Below, one piece after another: positions 8,909 through 17,092 of a stretch of DNA of 64,000 bases (positions are counted from its first letter, which is position 1; each line of letters opens with the position of its first letter). The position numbers and the translations under genes are program-made. The notes beneath the pieces are model-generated. The model was not told where the DNA came from. It did not search any database and worked only from the letters and a program-made list of their open reading frames with translations. Origin of the DNA: Aquimarina sp. TRL1 (lineage in GTDB: Bacteria; Bacteroidota; Bacteroidia; Flavobacteriales; Flavobacteriaceae); NCBI RefSeq assembly GCF_013365535.1, contig NZ_CP053590.1, positions 288,001 to 352,000 on the forward strand. Direction: 5' to 3'.

Positions 8909-10404
8909 ACAATAGAACTATCTATATAAAAAACTCACTTTCTGGAGAAAAAGAACTATTTACTCCCCTTGTAGAAGGAAAGGTAGGTATGTACGTATGC
9001 GGTCCTACTGTATATGGCGAGCCACATTTGGGACACGCCCGATCGGCTATTACATTCGATATTGTATATCGATATTTAACGTTTTTAGGCTATCAGGTCC
9101 GCTATGTTCGAAACATTACAGATGTAGGTCATCTTGAGGATGAAGTCAATGACCAAGGGGAAGATAAAATTGCCAAAAAAGCCCGACTCGAAGAACTTGA
9201 ACCTATGGAGATAGCTCAACATTACACCAATTTGTATCGCAATATGATGGCTAAACTCAATGTAGTACCTCCATCTATAGAACCTACAGCTTCTGGTCAT
9301 ATCGTTGAGCAAATTGAAATGATTGAGCAAATTATAGCCAACGGTTTTGCGTATGAGAGTGAAGGTTCTGTTTACCTGGATGTATTGGGCTATTCGGAAA
9401 AATATCATTATGGACAACTCTCCGGTCGTGTGTTGGATGACCTCCTATCTGGAAGTCGGGCATTGGAGGGACAAGAACAGAAGAAACACCCTGCTGATTT
9501 CGCTTTATGGAAAAAAGCAGATAGCGGGCATATTATGAAATGGTCTTCCCCATGGGGAGTAGGATTTCCAGGGTGGCATATAGAATGTTCAGCTATGAGT
9601 ATCAAATATCTTGGCCTTCCATTTGATATTCACGGAGGAGGTATGGATCTTAAATTCCCACACCATGAAGCAGAGATTACCCAAAGCTATGCCGCATTTG
9701 GTACTGCTCCTGTTCGGTATTGGATGCATAATAATATGGTGACATTGGATGGTTATAAAATGGCTAAATCCAAAGGCAACTTTATTTCCCTTAGTCAAAT
9801 GTTTAGTGGAGATCACCCATTACTAGAGAAAGCTTATAGCCCCATGACTGTCCGCTTTGTAATGTTACAGGCACATTATGGTAGTACTATTGATTTTTCA
9901 AATCAGGCACTTAAGGCTGCTGAAATAGCTTGTGGAAAATTACAGAAAGGGCTAAAACTCATCGATGAATTAAAAACCAATCAATCAAAAAATATCGATC
10001 ATGACATATCTTCACAGATATTGACCGCCTGCCAATATTGTTATCAAAAAATGAGTGACGATTTTAATACAGCCGAGGTCATTGCCTGCCTTTTTAAACT
10101 TCTGGGATTGGCGCAAATACTGAAACAGACACAAAGTACCATTTCAATAGAAACATTAACTCTTCTCCAAAACACCTATAGAGGTTTTCTTATTGATGTT
10201 TTAGGCATAAGTGTATCCCCGAAAACGAGCCTACAAAATAAACTACTTCCGGAAATAATGGATATTCTGATCGAGGTACGACAACAGGCACGCAGTCATA
10301 AAAACTTTGCGCTCTCTGATTATATCAGAGACCGACTAAATCTCATTGGGATAAAGATCAATGATAATAAAGAAGGGGCTACTTACGAATCTAACAGCTA
10401 TTAG
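8905..10404 (+). CDS. cysS: Cysteinyl-tRNA synthetase
   Basis: A 499-aa class I aminoacyl-tRNA synthetase that charges tRNA-Cys in the cytoplasm. The HIGH motif is HLGH (residues 41-44, after YVCGPTVYGEP), the KMSKS loop is KMAKSKGN, and the expected zinc ligands are present: Cys32, the Cys in GWHIECSAMS, and the His/Glu of FPHHEAE. Length is slightly above the E. coli enzyme (461 aa). The start overlaps the stop of a 41-codon ORF. Its position between an operator-like palindrome and a TonB receptor is unusual for a housekeeping synthetase and suggests that this could be a regulated second copy; the rest of the genome is not visible. Confidence 0.97.
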   Translation: MNNRTIYIKNSLSGEKELFTPLVEGKVGMYVCGPTVYGEPHLGHARSAITFDIVYRYLTFLGYQVRYVRNITDVGHLEDEVNDQGEDKIAKKARLEELEPMEIAQHYTNLYRNMMAKLNVVPPSIEPTASGHIVEQIEMIEQIIANGFAYESEGSVYLDVLGYSEKYHYGQLSGRVLDDLLSGSRALEGQEQKKHPADFALWKKADSGHIMKWSSPWGVGFPGWHIECSAMSIKYLGLPFDIHGGGMDLKFPHHEAEITQSYAAFGTAPVRYWMHNNMVTLDGYKMAKSKGNFISLSQMFSGDHPLLEKAYSPMTVRFVMLQAHYGSTIDFSNQALKAAEIACGKLQKGLKLIDELKTNQSKNIDHDISSQILTACQYCYQKMSDDFNTAEVIACLFKLLGLAQILKQTQSTISIETLTLLQNTYRGFLIDVLGISVSPKTSLQNKLLPEIMDILIEVRQQARSHKNFALSDYIRDRLNLIGIKINDNKEGATYESNSY

Positions 10405-10507
10405 TATCACCGGAATAACACTAAAAATCAGTAATTATCTCAAAACAGCCAGAGATCATTACCATTCATCATAATTCAATCAAATCAATAATAACTGTAA
10501 CTTTAAA

Positions 10508-12868
10508 ATGAAAAACATAGTATTTTGCTTGCTGATTTTAGTTTCGGCAGCAACAATAAAAGCTCAGGAAAATAACTTTATTATATCTGGTAAGGTTCAA
10601 TCCAAAGAACTTCCCGTACCATTCGCAACTGTCTATATCGAAAATGGTACGGTAGGTACAAACACCGATATCAATGGTAATTACAAATTGGAAATCCCTG
10701 CTGGAAATGTAGTCTTGGTGGTACAATCACAAGGATATCGTACTCAAAAAAAAGAAATAAATAATACTCAATCTGAAAATATTACCATTGACTTCTCTCT
10801 GGTAGAAGATGCTTTAGGTCTTGAGGAAGTAGTGGTCAGCGCAACAAGAAATCGAGTAGAACGAAAAACGGCTCCCGTAGTGGTCTCTTCTATAAAGCCA
10901 AGGTTACTTACTGCTACACAGTCACTGTCATTAGCAGATGGATTAAATTATGCCCCTGGTGTGCGAATAGAGACCAATTGTCAAAACTGTGGTTTTACAC
11001 AAGTCCGTCTAAATGGTCTGGATGGCGGTTACACGCAAATTTTGTTAAACAGCAGGCCTGTTTTCACTTCTCTATTAGGCGTTTACGGATTAGAACAAAT
11101 ACCTACTAATATCATAGACCGGGTAGAAGTAGTACGCAGTGGTGGATCTGCCCTTTATGGTTCTAACGCAATTGCAGGGACTATCAATGTAATTACTAAA
11201 GATCCCATATTAAACACCTGGGAAATAGGCAGTAATCTGAGTGTAATAGATGGAGATGCTCTCGACAAAAATATGACCTTCAATGTCACTACTGTTGCTG
11301 ATGACCTTACCAGTGGTGTCACCTTATATGGTGCCTATCGCAATAGAGATGAATATGATGCAAACAACGATGGTTTCACAGAAATTACCGAGTTACGCAA
11401 TACCACTGTAGGAACCAAAGCTTTTATGAAACCCAATGAGCGTAGTCGAGTATCTATAAACCTAAATGCTATTCGCGAGTACCGTCGTGGTGGTGATCGC
11501 TTAGATCTAGCACCACAATTTACCGATATTACAGAAGAATTAGATCATGATACCTTTATCGGTGGTATAGACTATGAAATTAACAGTAAAGACAATACCA
11601 ATAAATTTCAATTGTACACTTCTGCCTCCTACACCAATCGAGACAGCTATTATGGTGGTCTTGGTGGTGCACGCACCCATCAGGATAGCATCACGGCAAA
11701 TAACGCTTTTGGAACCACTAAAGATTTAGCCTGGATAAATGGAGCGCAATATACCAAGTACTTTAAAAATGAAGATGTATTAACTACTGGTATAGAATAC
11801 AACATTACCAATACTGAAGATGTAATAAGTGGTTATAAACGAATGATTGACCAAAGTGTAAATTCCTTTGGAGCTTATGCTCAATACGAGTGGAAACCTT
11901 CAGAAAAATTTACTGCCCTTCTAGGAACTCGACTGGACAATATACAGGTTGATGGTGATTATACCATTGGTGGGATTGCTCGTGATGTTGATGTCAGCCA
12001 GACTGCACTATCGCCAAGATTAACAATATCATATCTGCTGACAGAAAAGCTACGACTTCGCGGGGGGTATGCACGTGGATTTAGAGCTCCACAAGCCTTT
12101 AATGAAGATCTACATATCTCAAGCGTAGGAGGTGAACCACAATTTGTTATTTTGTCTGATAAGCTGGATGCAGAATACTCTAACGCCTTCACTAGCTCAC
12201 TGAATTATTCAAAAACGATAGATTTATTACAAATAGATTTTCTTCTAGAAGGGTTTTATACTATTATAGAAGACCCTTTTACCTTGATCAGTACAGGTGC
12301 TGTTCTGGAAAATGGTTCTATTTTAGAAGAAGTCCGTAATGGAGAAAATGCAACAGTATTTGGAACGAACTTCGAATTTGGGCTTTCACCAGATCCTCAA
12401 TGGCGTTTTCAATTAGGAGGAACGGTTCAACGTACTGAATACAATGAGCCTCAGTTGCTATTTGAAAGTGATGGAACGCCTGGAGAAAGTGATATTGTCA
12501 TTGAAGAGTTTGTAAGAGTTCCCAACCTTTACGGATACCTGAATGCAACCTGGTTACCTAATAAAAAATTTAATGTGGATGTAACTGGCACCTATTCTGG
12601 AGAAATGATCGTTCCGTTAGTTGTTAGTGATACTGGTTTTCTACAGTTAAATGAGGTACACCCCTTCTTTGATCTCAATATAAAACTGGAAAGCCATATT
12701 GACTTTAATGAAAACTTTATGATCACCTTTACGGGAGGGGTAAAAAACCTCTTCAACAGCTATCAGGATGATTTCGATACCGGTCCTACCAGAGATTCTG
12801 ATTATATTTATGGTCCTAACCTGCCTCGTACATTTTTTGTAGGTATTAAGCTTGGAAAAAATCATTAA
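10508..12868 (+). CDS. TonB-dependent outer-membrane receptor with CxxC in the plug
   Basis: A 786-aa receptor with a signal peptide (cleavage near IKAQ, residue ~20), a carboxypeptidase-regulatory-like domain (about 25-110), a plug (about 118-235) and a beta-barrel. The plug shows ETNCQNCGFTQVRLNGLDGG followed by the LYGSNAIAGTINVITKDP element typical of CirA/BtuB-like receptors. The NCQNCG pair (about residue 155-158) is a candidate metal or disulfide site. It follows cysS by 103 bp on the same strand and precedes a broken thioredoxin-like gene, so the three may be one transcription unit controlled from the palindrome at 8614. Substrate unknown; a metal complex or corrinoid/heme are possibilities. 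Confidence 0.9.
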   Translation: MKNIVFCLLILVSAATIKAQENNFIISGKVQSKELPVPFATVYIENGTVGTNTDINGNYKLEIPAGNVVLVVQSQGYRTQKKEINNTQSENITIDFSLVEDALGLEEVVVSATRNRVERKTAPVVVSSIKPRLLTATQSLSLADGLNYAPGVRIETNCQNCGFTQVRLNGLDGGYTQILLNSRPVFTSLLGVYGLEQIPTNIIDRVEVVRSGGSALYGSNAIAGTINVITKDPILNTWEIGSNLSVIDGDALDKNMTFNVTTVADDLTSGVTLYGAYRNRDEYDANNDGFTEITELRNTTVGTKAFMKPNERSRVSINLNAIREYRRGGDRLDLAPQFTDITEELDHDTFIGGIDYEINSKDNTNKFQLYTSASYTNRDSYYGGLGGARTHQDSITANNAFGTTKDLAWINGAQYTKYFKNEDVLTTGIEYNITNTEDVISGYKRMIDQSVNSFGAYAQYEWKPSEKFTALLGTRLDNIQVDGDYTIGGIARDVDVSQTALSPRLTISYLLTEKLRLRGGYARGFRAPQAFNEDLHISSVGGEPQFVILSDKLDAEYSNAFTSSLNYSKTIDLLQIDFLLEGFYTIIEDPFTLISTGAVLENGSILEEVRNGENATVFGTNFEFGLSPDPQWRFQLGGTVQRTEYNEPQLLFESDGTPGESDIVIEEFVRVPNLYGYLNATWLPNKKFNVDVTGTYSGEMIVPLVVSDTGFLQLNEVHPFFDLNIKLESHIDFNENFMITFTGGVKNLFNSYQDDFDTGPTRDSDYIYGPNLPRTFFVGIKLGKNH

Positions 12869-12877
12869 AAATTAATT

Positions 12878-12936
12878 AAAGGTCGTAATCATCAATTTCA
12901 CCTACCATTCAAAAAGTAAAAAAGGATGCGACCTTT
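12878..12936 (+). terminator. Possible long-loop terminator after the TonB receptor
   Basis: AAAGGTCG (12878-12885) pairs with CGACCTTT (12929-12936) across a ~43-nt loop, followed by AGTTTAAAA. The stem is perfect, but the T-tract is weak. Confidence 0.3.
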
Positions 12937-12949
12937 AGTTTAAAAATTT

Positions 12950-13428
12950 ATGATCATTAAACGATTTATATATGATCATCCTTTACTCTTATCCAAAACT
13001 ATAAAGGCATAACAAAATAATCATATCAACTGGCTCTCATATGAACAACTAGAAGATTCCCTATCCGTAAACCCAAAAAAAGTATTTATTGATTTTTATA
13101 CTGACTGGTGTATCTATTGCAAAAAATGGATAGAACAGCTTTTAAAGGCTCAACTATTATTTCAATATTAAATAATGAATATTATGCCATAAAAATGAAT
13201 CCCGAAAGTACGGATACTATTGTATTTGGTAATGACATATTTATAAATGAGCACATTGGTAAAAAACGACATTCAACACATAAAATTCCACTTCTTTTGG
13301 TTTCACGAAGAAATCACCCATTTTCACTTTCCGCAATAATTATTCTAGATAAAAAATTTGAGATTATCACCAGGTATTTTAAATACCTATCTCCTATAGA
13401 ACTTATTCAGCCTCTTAAAAACTATTAA
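12950..13428 (+). pseudogene. Thioredoxin-like periplasmic protein gene, inactivated
   Basis: An ATG at 12950 opens a signal-peptide-like stretch (MIIKRFIYDHPLLLSKTIKA), interrupted by an in-frame TAA at 13010-13012. The same frame resumes with QNNHINWLSYEQLEDS, then KKVFIDFYTDWCIYCKK, the CxxC active site of a thioredoxin fold. In the run TGC-A6-TGG the frame is lost. Adding one A restores CKKMDRTAF and the remaining ~100 residues, through IGKKRHSTHKIPLLLVSRRN and PFSLSAIIILDKKFEI, to the stop at 13428. So the gene carries one nonsense codon and one homopolymer frameshift. Intact versions are exported Cys-pair proteins, and pairing with the CxxC TonB receptor just upstream fits a joint role. 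Confidence 0.75.
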
Positions 13429-13751
13429 AAAAGCGCGTGAGAGAATTAATCAGCATCTCATAAAAGCAAACGAAACTCTATATACACCCCCAAAAACATC
13501 ACTATTATTCACAACCATATTCCCAAAAACACACTTTTATCACAATGTTATTCTTAAAAAACAACACAAAACACATCGTTTTTAACTAATCGTTAATTTT
13601 TTATTATAAACGAAGGTTAATTCTGTTATCAGATGCTCTTTAGTTCTTTTTTTAGATATACTTTTGCTTTCCAAATAAAGCGCTCATATCGTATATACGT
13701 CATTTAAATTAAGATTTTATAAAATCATAAACACACAAACTTTACATTAAA
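13429..13751. other. 323-bp intergenic region before the metzincin gene
   Basis: AT-rich, no ORF. A TACTTTTG -7-like box lies at 13659-13666, 85 bp before the metalloprotease start, without a clear TTG at the matching distance. Confidence 0.4.
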
Positions 13752-15107
13752 ATGAAGTATAATAAATTCTATAAAACAATTGCATTAGCCACGCTGGGAA
13801 TGTTCATTATTTCCTGTGAAAAAGATCAAGATTTTGAAACCAATAATACGGAATCTGATGCTGTTATTATTTCGAATAGTAACCTTCCGGAGATACATTT
13901 CAAAAAAGGAGTATACCTTCCTACCCCTTCTAAATCAATACGTTCCAAATCAAGGAAGGATTCGCGCCAAATCTTATTTTTTGAAGGAGCAATACCCACC
14001 GCACAAAACTTAAAAAAACTAGGAATCCACAGCAAGTATTGGCTAAATAAACAAGCTATATACGCTGTAGTCTCAAAAGAGGCTAAGCTTGACCAGGTAA
14101 AAAATTTAGCCATGGTAAGCGACCTGAAAGGTGAGTATAAAATTCTTTTTAATACTCAGGATAGTCAAGAAGAAGATTGTCTTATCAACCTGGCTGCATT
14201 AAAAAAAGAAGAAATAACCCAGTTCAAAAACAAATATAACTTAACAACACAGAATACAAATGGGTTACCTCCATTCATTATAAGAGCTTTACTGAGTTCT
14301 GATAAAATTAACGCCCTTTCTAAAGACAACCTTGTTGTTGCTATTCAAAAAACCCCGCAAATTGTAAAAACCGAGGAGCAGTTCCATTTTTGTCAAGGTC
14401 CGGAAACAAAATTTGGTCCTATTTCTGAACTGATTGATCAAACAAAATCATCTGCTAAATATGCACTTCAAGGTTCGAAATGGAGAAGAAGAAATGGAGT
14501 AGCAACAGTACCTTGGTACTTTGATAAGAGTAAGGCTGCCTCTAGTGGGTTGACTGTTGCCGAACAAGAGAGGATAATTAAAGAAGCTTTTGTTTTTTGG
14601 GAAGATGTAACCAATCTAAAGTTTCCTCAAGCTAGTACTTCTAACGAAGTTTTTGGAACCAAAGGCATTGAAATTTTATTTGGTAAACACGAACATGGTG
14701 ATGGCGATCCTTTTGATGGACCAGGAGGAACGCTGGCACATGCCTACTTCCCTCAATATGGAGGAGATTGTCACTTTGATGATTCTGAAAATTTTACTGA
14801 TAACACATACATAGGAACAAATCTTCTTCAGGTCGCTATTCATGAATTTGGTCATTCTTTAGGATTACGTCATAGTGAAAACAGCAATGCTATCATGGCT
14901 GCATTTTACAGAGGATATACCCCTAATGTACAATTGGATCAGGATGATATTAATGGGATACAAGCACTTTATGGCACTAAAAGTATCTACAAAAATGGTG
15001 AAACATATAAGGTACATGGTCTTACTGTATTAAGAAATAATAACGAATGGTATTACAATGGTCGAAAAGTAGCCTATATAAACGAAGAATGGGTTTACGT
15101 CTCTTAA
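13752..15107 (+). CDS. Matrixin-like (MMP-type) zinc metalloprotease lipoprotein
   Basis: A 451-aa secreted metzincin. The N-terminus has a lipobox (GMFIISC, Cys22), so it is probably lipid-anchored. Residues ~25-240 form a long pro-region, and the catalytic domain starts near KWRRRNGVATVPWYFD. It has the zinc motif HEFGHSLGLRH (about residues 364-374) and the Met-turn AIMAAFY, then DDINGIQALYG, the signature closing element of matrixins. The structural metal loop GDGDPFDGPGGTLAHAYFP and GGDCHFDD is also MMP-like. A ~33-residue C-terminal add-on follows. The protein is close in design to vertebrate MMPs and to karilysin. Convergent neighbour: a subtilisin lipoprotein. Confidence 0.93.
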   Translation: MKYNKFYKTIALATLGMFIISCEKDQDFETNNTESDAVIISNSNLPEIHFKKGVYLPTPSKSIRSKSRKDSRQILFFEGAIPTAQNLKKLGIHSKYWLNKQAIYAVVSKEAKLDQVKNLAMVSDLKGEYKILFNTQDSQEEDCLINLAALKKEEITQFKNKYNLTTQNTNGLPPFIIRALLSSDKINALSKDNLVVAIQKTPQIVKTEEQFHFCQGPETKFGPISELIDQTKSSAKYALQGSKWRRRNGVATVPWYFDKSKAASSGLTVAEQERIIKEAFVFWEDVTNLKFPQASTSNEVFGTKGIEILFGKHEHGDGDPFDGPGGTLAHAYFPQYGGDCHFDDSENFTDNTYIGTNLLQVAIHEFGHSLGLRHSENSNAIMAAFYRGYTPNVQLDQDDINGIQALYGTKSIYKNGETYKVHGLTVLRNNNEWYYNGRKVAYINEEWVYVS

Positions 15108-15216
15108 CGATCCAAAAGTGATAAAAGAGAAACTGTAATAATTTAAATACTTCGTTACTATTTCTTTCTTATCTGTCTAATACTAGCAGATAAGCACCAA
15201 GTATATTTGGACGCAC

Positions 15217-15256
15217 TGAAAAGGGATAAGTTTTAATTAACTTGTCCCTTTTTTTA
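15217..15256 (+). terminator. Terminator of the metzincin gene
   Basis: AAAAGGGATAAGTT and AACTTGTCCCTT pair (one T-G pair) around a 6-nt loop, followed by a T7 tract. Confidence 0.8.
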
Positions 15257-15429
15257 TATAACTTACTTATACTATTTCCTCTAGCGATGATTCTTTTGAT
15301 AACAAACTGCTAAAATTCAAAGACTGCGTTTGTTAAATTACTTAAAAAACACATTAACCTTCTTCGAATCAGAGCTTATATCTCTTAAAACAGTCTATTC
15401 ATTAACACCATTTTTAAACTGTTTATCAT

Positions 15430-15462
15430 ATCAAAAAAACCACCACTAAAAAGTGGTGGTTC
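15430..15462 (-). terminator. Terminator of the subtilisin gene
   Basis: AACCACCAC / GTGGTGGTT stem with a TAAAAA loop. On the minus strand it is followed by T6-7. Confidence 0.8.
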
Positions 15463-15546
15463 TATAGATTATAATGCGATAACTAAACACTGAATATTCC
15501 CTAAAATATACTAAAAGTGCAGTTGTTCTTTTATAAAATTATATCA

Positions 15547-16812
15547 TTACCAATGAGCAATTCCTGCCCAACGACCATTTTTATTAATCTGTCCGGCTGT
15601 GGGAGCATCTCCTCCCAATATCAACATCATTCCTGCTACATGTGGGGCAGCAAAAGAAGTACCACTACCCATAATGTACTTTTCTGGATGATTTGCTATA
15701 TAAATACAAGGAATATTCACTCCTGGAGCCCATAGAGATACTTTTTCTCCAAAATTCGAATCAAAAGCTGGTTCTAAAGCGCCATCATGAGAACCTACCA
15801 CTTTTATCCCATCAATATATTCATTTGTAGGACTTCTTAGAAATACATCTTCATCAAAATTACCCGCTGCTACCGCTCCATAAGTTACTCCTGCTAATTT
15901 TTTAAATGCATCATTAAATGTTTTTGATCGATAATGACCGTTAAAACCATTACTGAAATTCCATACATCTCCTCTTTTAGCATGTTTTGTTACATATTCT
16001 ATACCTCTTAAGTATATTAAATCATTACTATTACTAGAAGCATCAGATATTCTAACCGACACTACTGTTGCTCCTGCTGCTATCCCTGTTGTTCCAATTC
16101 CATTATCTTTTGCGGCTAATATTCCTGCTACCTTTGTTCCATGTAAAGTAGGTCCATCTTGCCAGTTTTCAGGTCCTCCATTTCCAGGATGGAAATTTCT
16201 GCTTCGTCTTCTATCTATATTTAACTCCGGGGTATCAAGAATTCCAGAATCAATAATCCAGGCAACTTTCCCTCTACCATCTCGGGAACCTCCTATACTA
16301 GTAATTCCCCATGAAGTCTTACTAGTAGGCGTATGATCTATATTTTGTAATGGAAGTTGCCCGCGATGCGGATCAATTCCAGTTCTTTTTGTATTGGGAA
16401 GATTAGGAAAAACTGTATGAGGGATACTTTGTTCTGAGTTTCCCTGATATGCTCTATTAGGTGCGATATAATCAATATTACGATCTTCTCTAAGCCTAGC
16501 CAGTTCTGCTTCAGTAATGTTTTTTACAGCAAAACCTTGAAAAATATTTTCGAATTTAGATATCAATTTAAAAGCATCAATGTCGCTAGTACTTAGTATC
16601 GTCTTTATTCTGGTATCCAGACTAATTGTTGACTTTTTTAGTGCTACGATATACTCTCCTTTTATATTATTTGTATCAAAGGAAGTAATTACGTCCTCTT
16701 GTTCTGTAGATAGTGAAACTTCTTCTACACTTTCTTTTTGGCAACTTGCAATCATAAAGCCCCCAATAACTCCTAGAGAAATGTTTCTGAAAATTAAAAA
16801 TTTGTTTTTCAT
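15547..16812 (-). CDS. Subtilisin-family (S8) serine protease lipoprotein
   Basis: A 421-aa secreted serine protease with an intact triad. The N-terminus is a lipoprotein signal (GGFMIASC, Cys24). An inhibitor-I9-like propeptide follows (about 45-120, KGEYIVALKKS to DRNIDYIAPNRAYQ). The catalytic Asp is in WIIDSGI, the His in LHGTKVAGILAA and the Ser in GSGTSFAAPHVAG near the C-terminus. It ends soon after the catalytic domain (INKNGRWAGIAHW) with no T9SS tail, so the lipid anchor is its only localisation signal. It converges with the metzincin gene. Both are probably extracellular or outer-membrane-attached proteases for feeding on protein. Confidence 0.95.
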   Translation of the reverse strand: MKNKFLIFRNISLGVIGGFMIASCQKESVEEVSLSTEQEDVITSFDTNNIKGEYIVALKKSTISLDTRIKTILSTSDIDAFKLISKFENIFQGFAVKNITEAELARLREDRNIDYIAPNRAYQGNSEQSIPHTVFPNLPNTKRTGIDPHRGQLPLQNIDHTPTSKTSWGITSIGGSRDGRGKVAWIIDSGILDTPELNIDRRRSRNFHPGNGGPENWQDGPTLHGTKVAGILAAKDNGIGTTGIAAGATVVSVRISDASSNSNDLIYLRGIEYVTKHAKRGDVWNFSNGFNGHYRSKTFNDAFKKLAGVTYGAVAAGNFDEDVFLRSPTNEYIDGIKVVGSHDGALEPAFDSNFGEKVSLWAPGVNIPCIYIANHPEKYIMGSGTSFAAPHVAGMMLILGGDAPTAGQINKNGRWAGIAHW

Positions 16813-16836
16813 TATTTATTTTTTATTGGTTTATCT

Positions 16837-16844
16837 CAAATTTA
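16837..16844 (-). promoter_or_regulatory. -7 box (TAAATTTG) upstream of the subtilisin gene
   Basis: Matches TAnnTTTG 24 bp before the start codon on the minus strand. No clear TTG is visible 19-21 bp further upstream. Confidence 0.4.
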
Positions 16845-16988
16845 GATACGAAAGAATCTAAAAATAGTTCGATTGTATAACCTCTTTATCTGGATACATA
16901 AAACAAGGCTTGTTTTGTATCAACTTATAATTTCATATCAGTTGAGTGTATCAGTTATTCCCCAATGGACGTACTTACAACTAAAAAC

Positions 16989-17026
16989 AAAAAGCTATCA
17001 AAGGATTTATCCTTTGATAGCTTTGT
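16989..17026 (-). terminator. Terminator of the LPMO gene
   Basis: Perfect 15-bp stem AAAGCTATCAAAGGA / TCCTTTGATAGCTTT with a 4-nt loop. On the minus strand it runs into TTTTTGTTTTTAG. Confidence 0.85.
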
Positions 17027-17092
17027 ACTACCTTCAAAATAGTAACAGGTAATTAACTATTAATGTAATTCCCTGTATAATTCGAAAAACAA

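Larger units (their letters stand above)
15108..15546. other. 439-bp convergent intergenic region
   Basis: Lies between the metzincin and the subtilisin genes. It holds two opposed terminators (15217-15256 plus, 15430-15462 minus) and no ORF of interest. Confidence 0.7.

Noticed and set aside
8905..10404. cysS as a zinc-independent paralog
   Set aside because: The expected Cys/Cys/His/Glu zinc ligands are present, so the regulated-zinc-free-copy idea is not supported by the protein itself.
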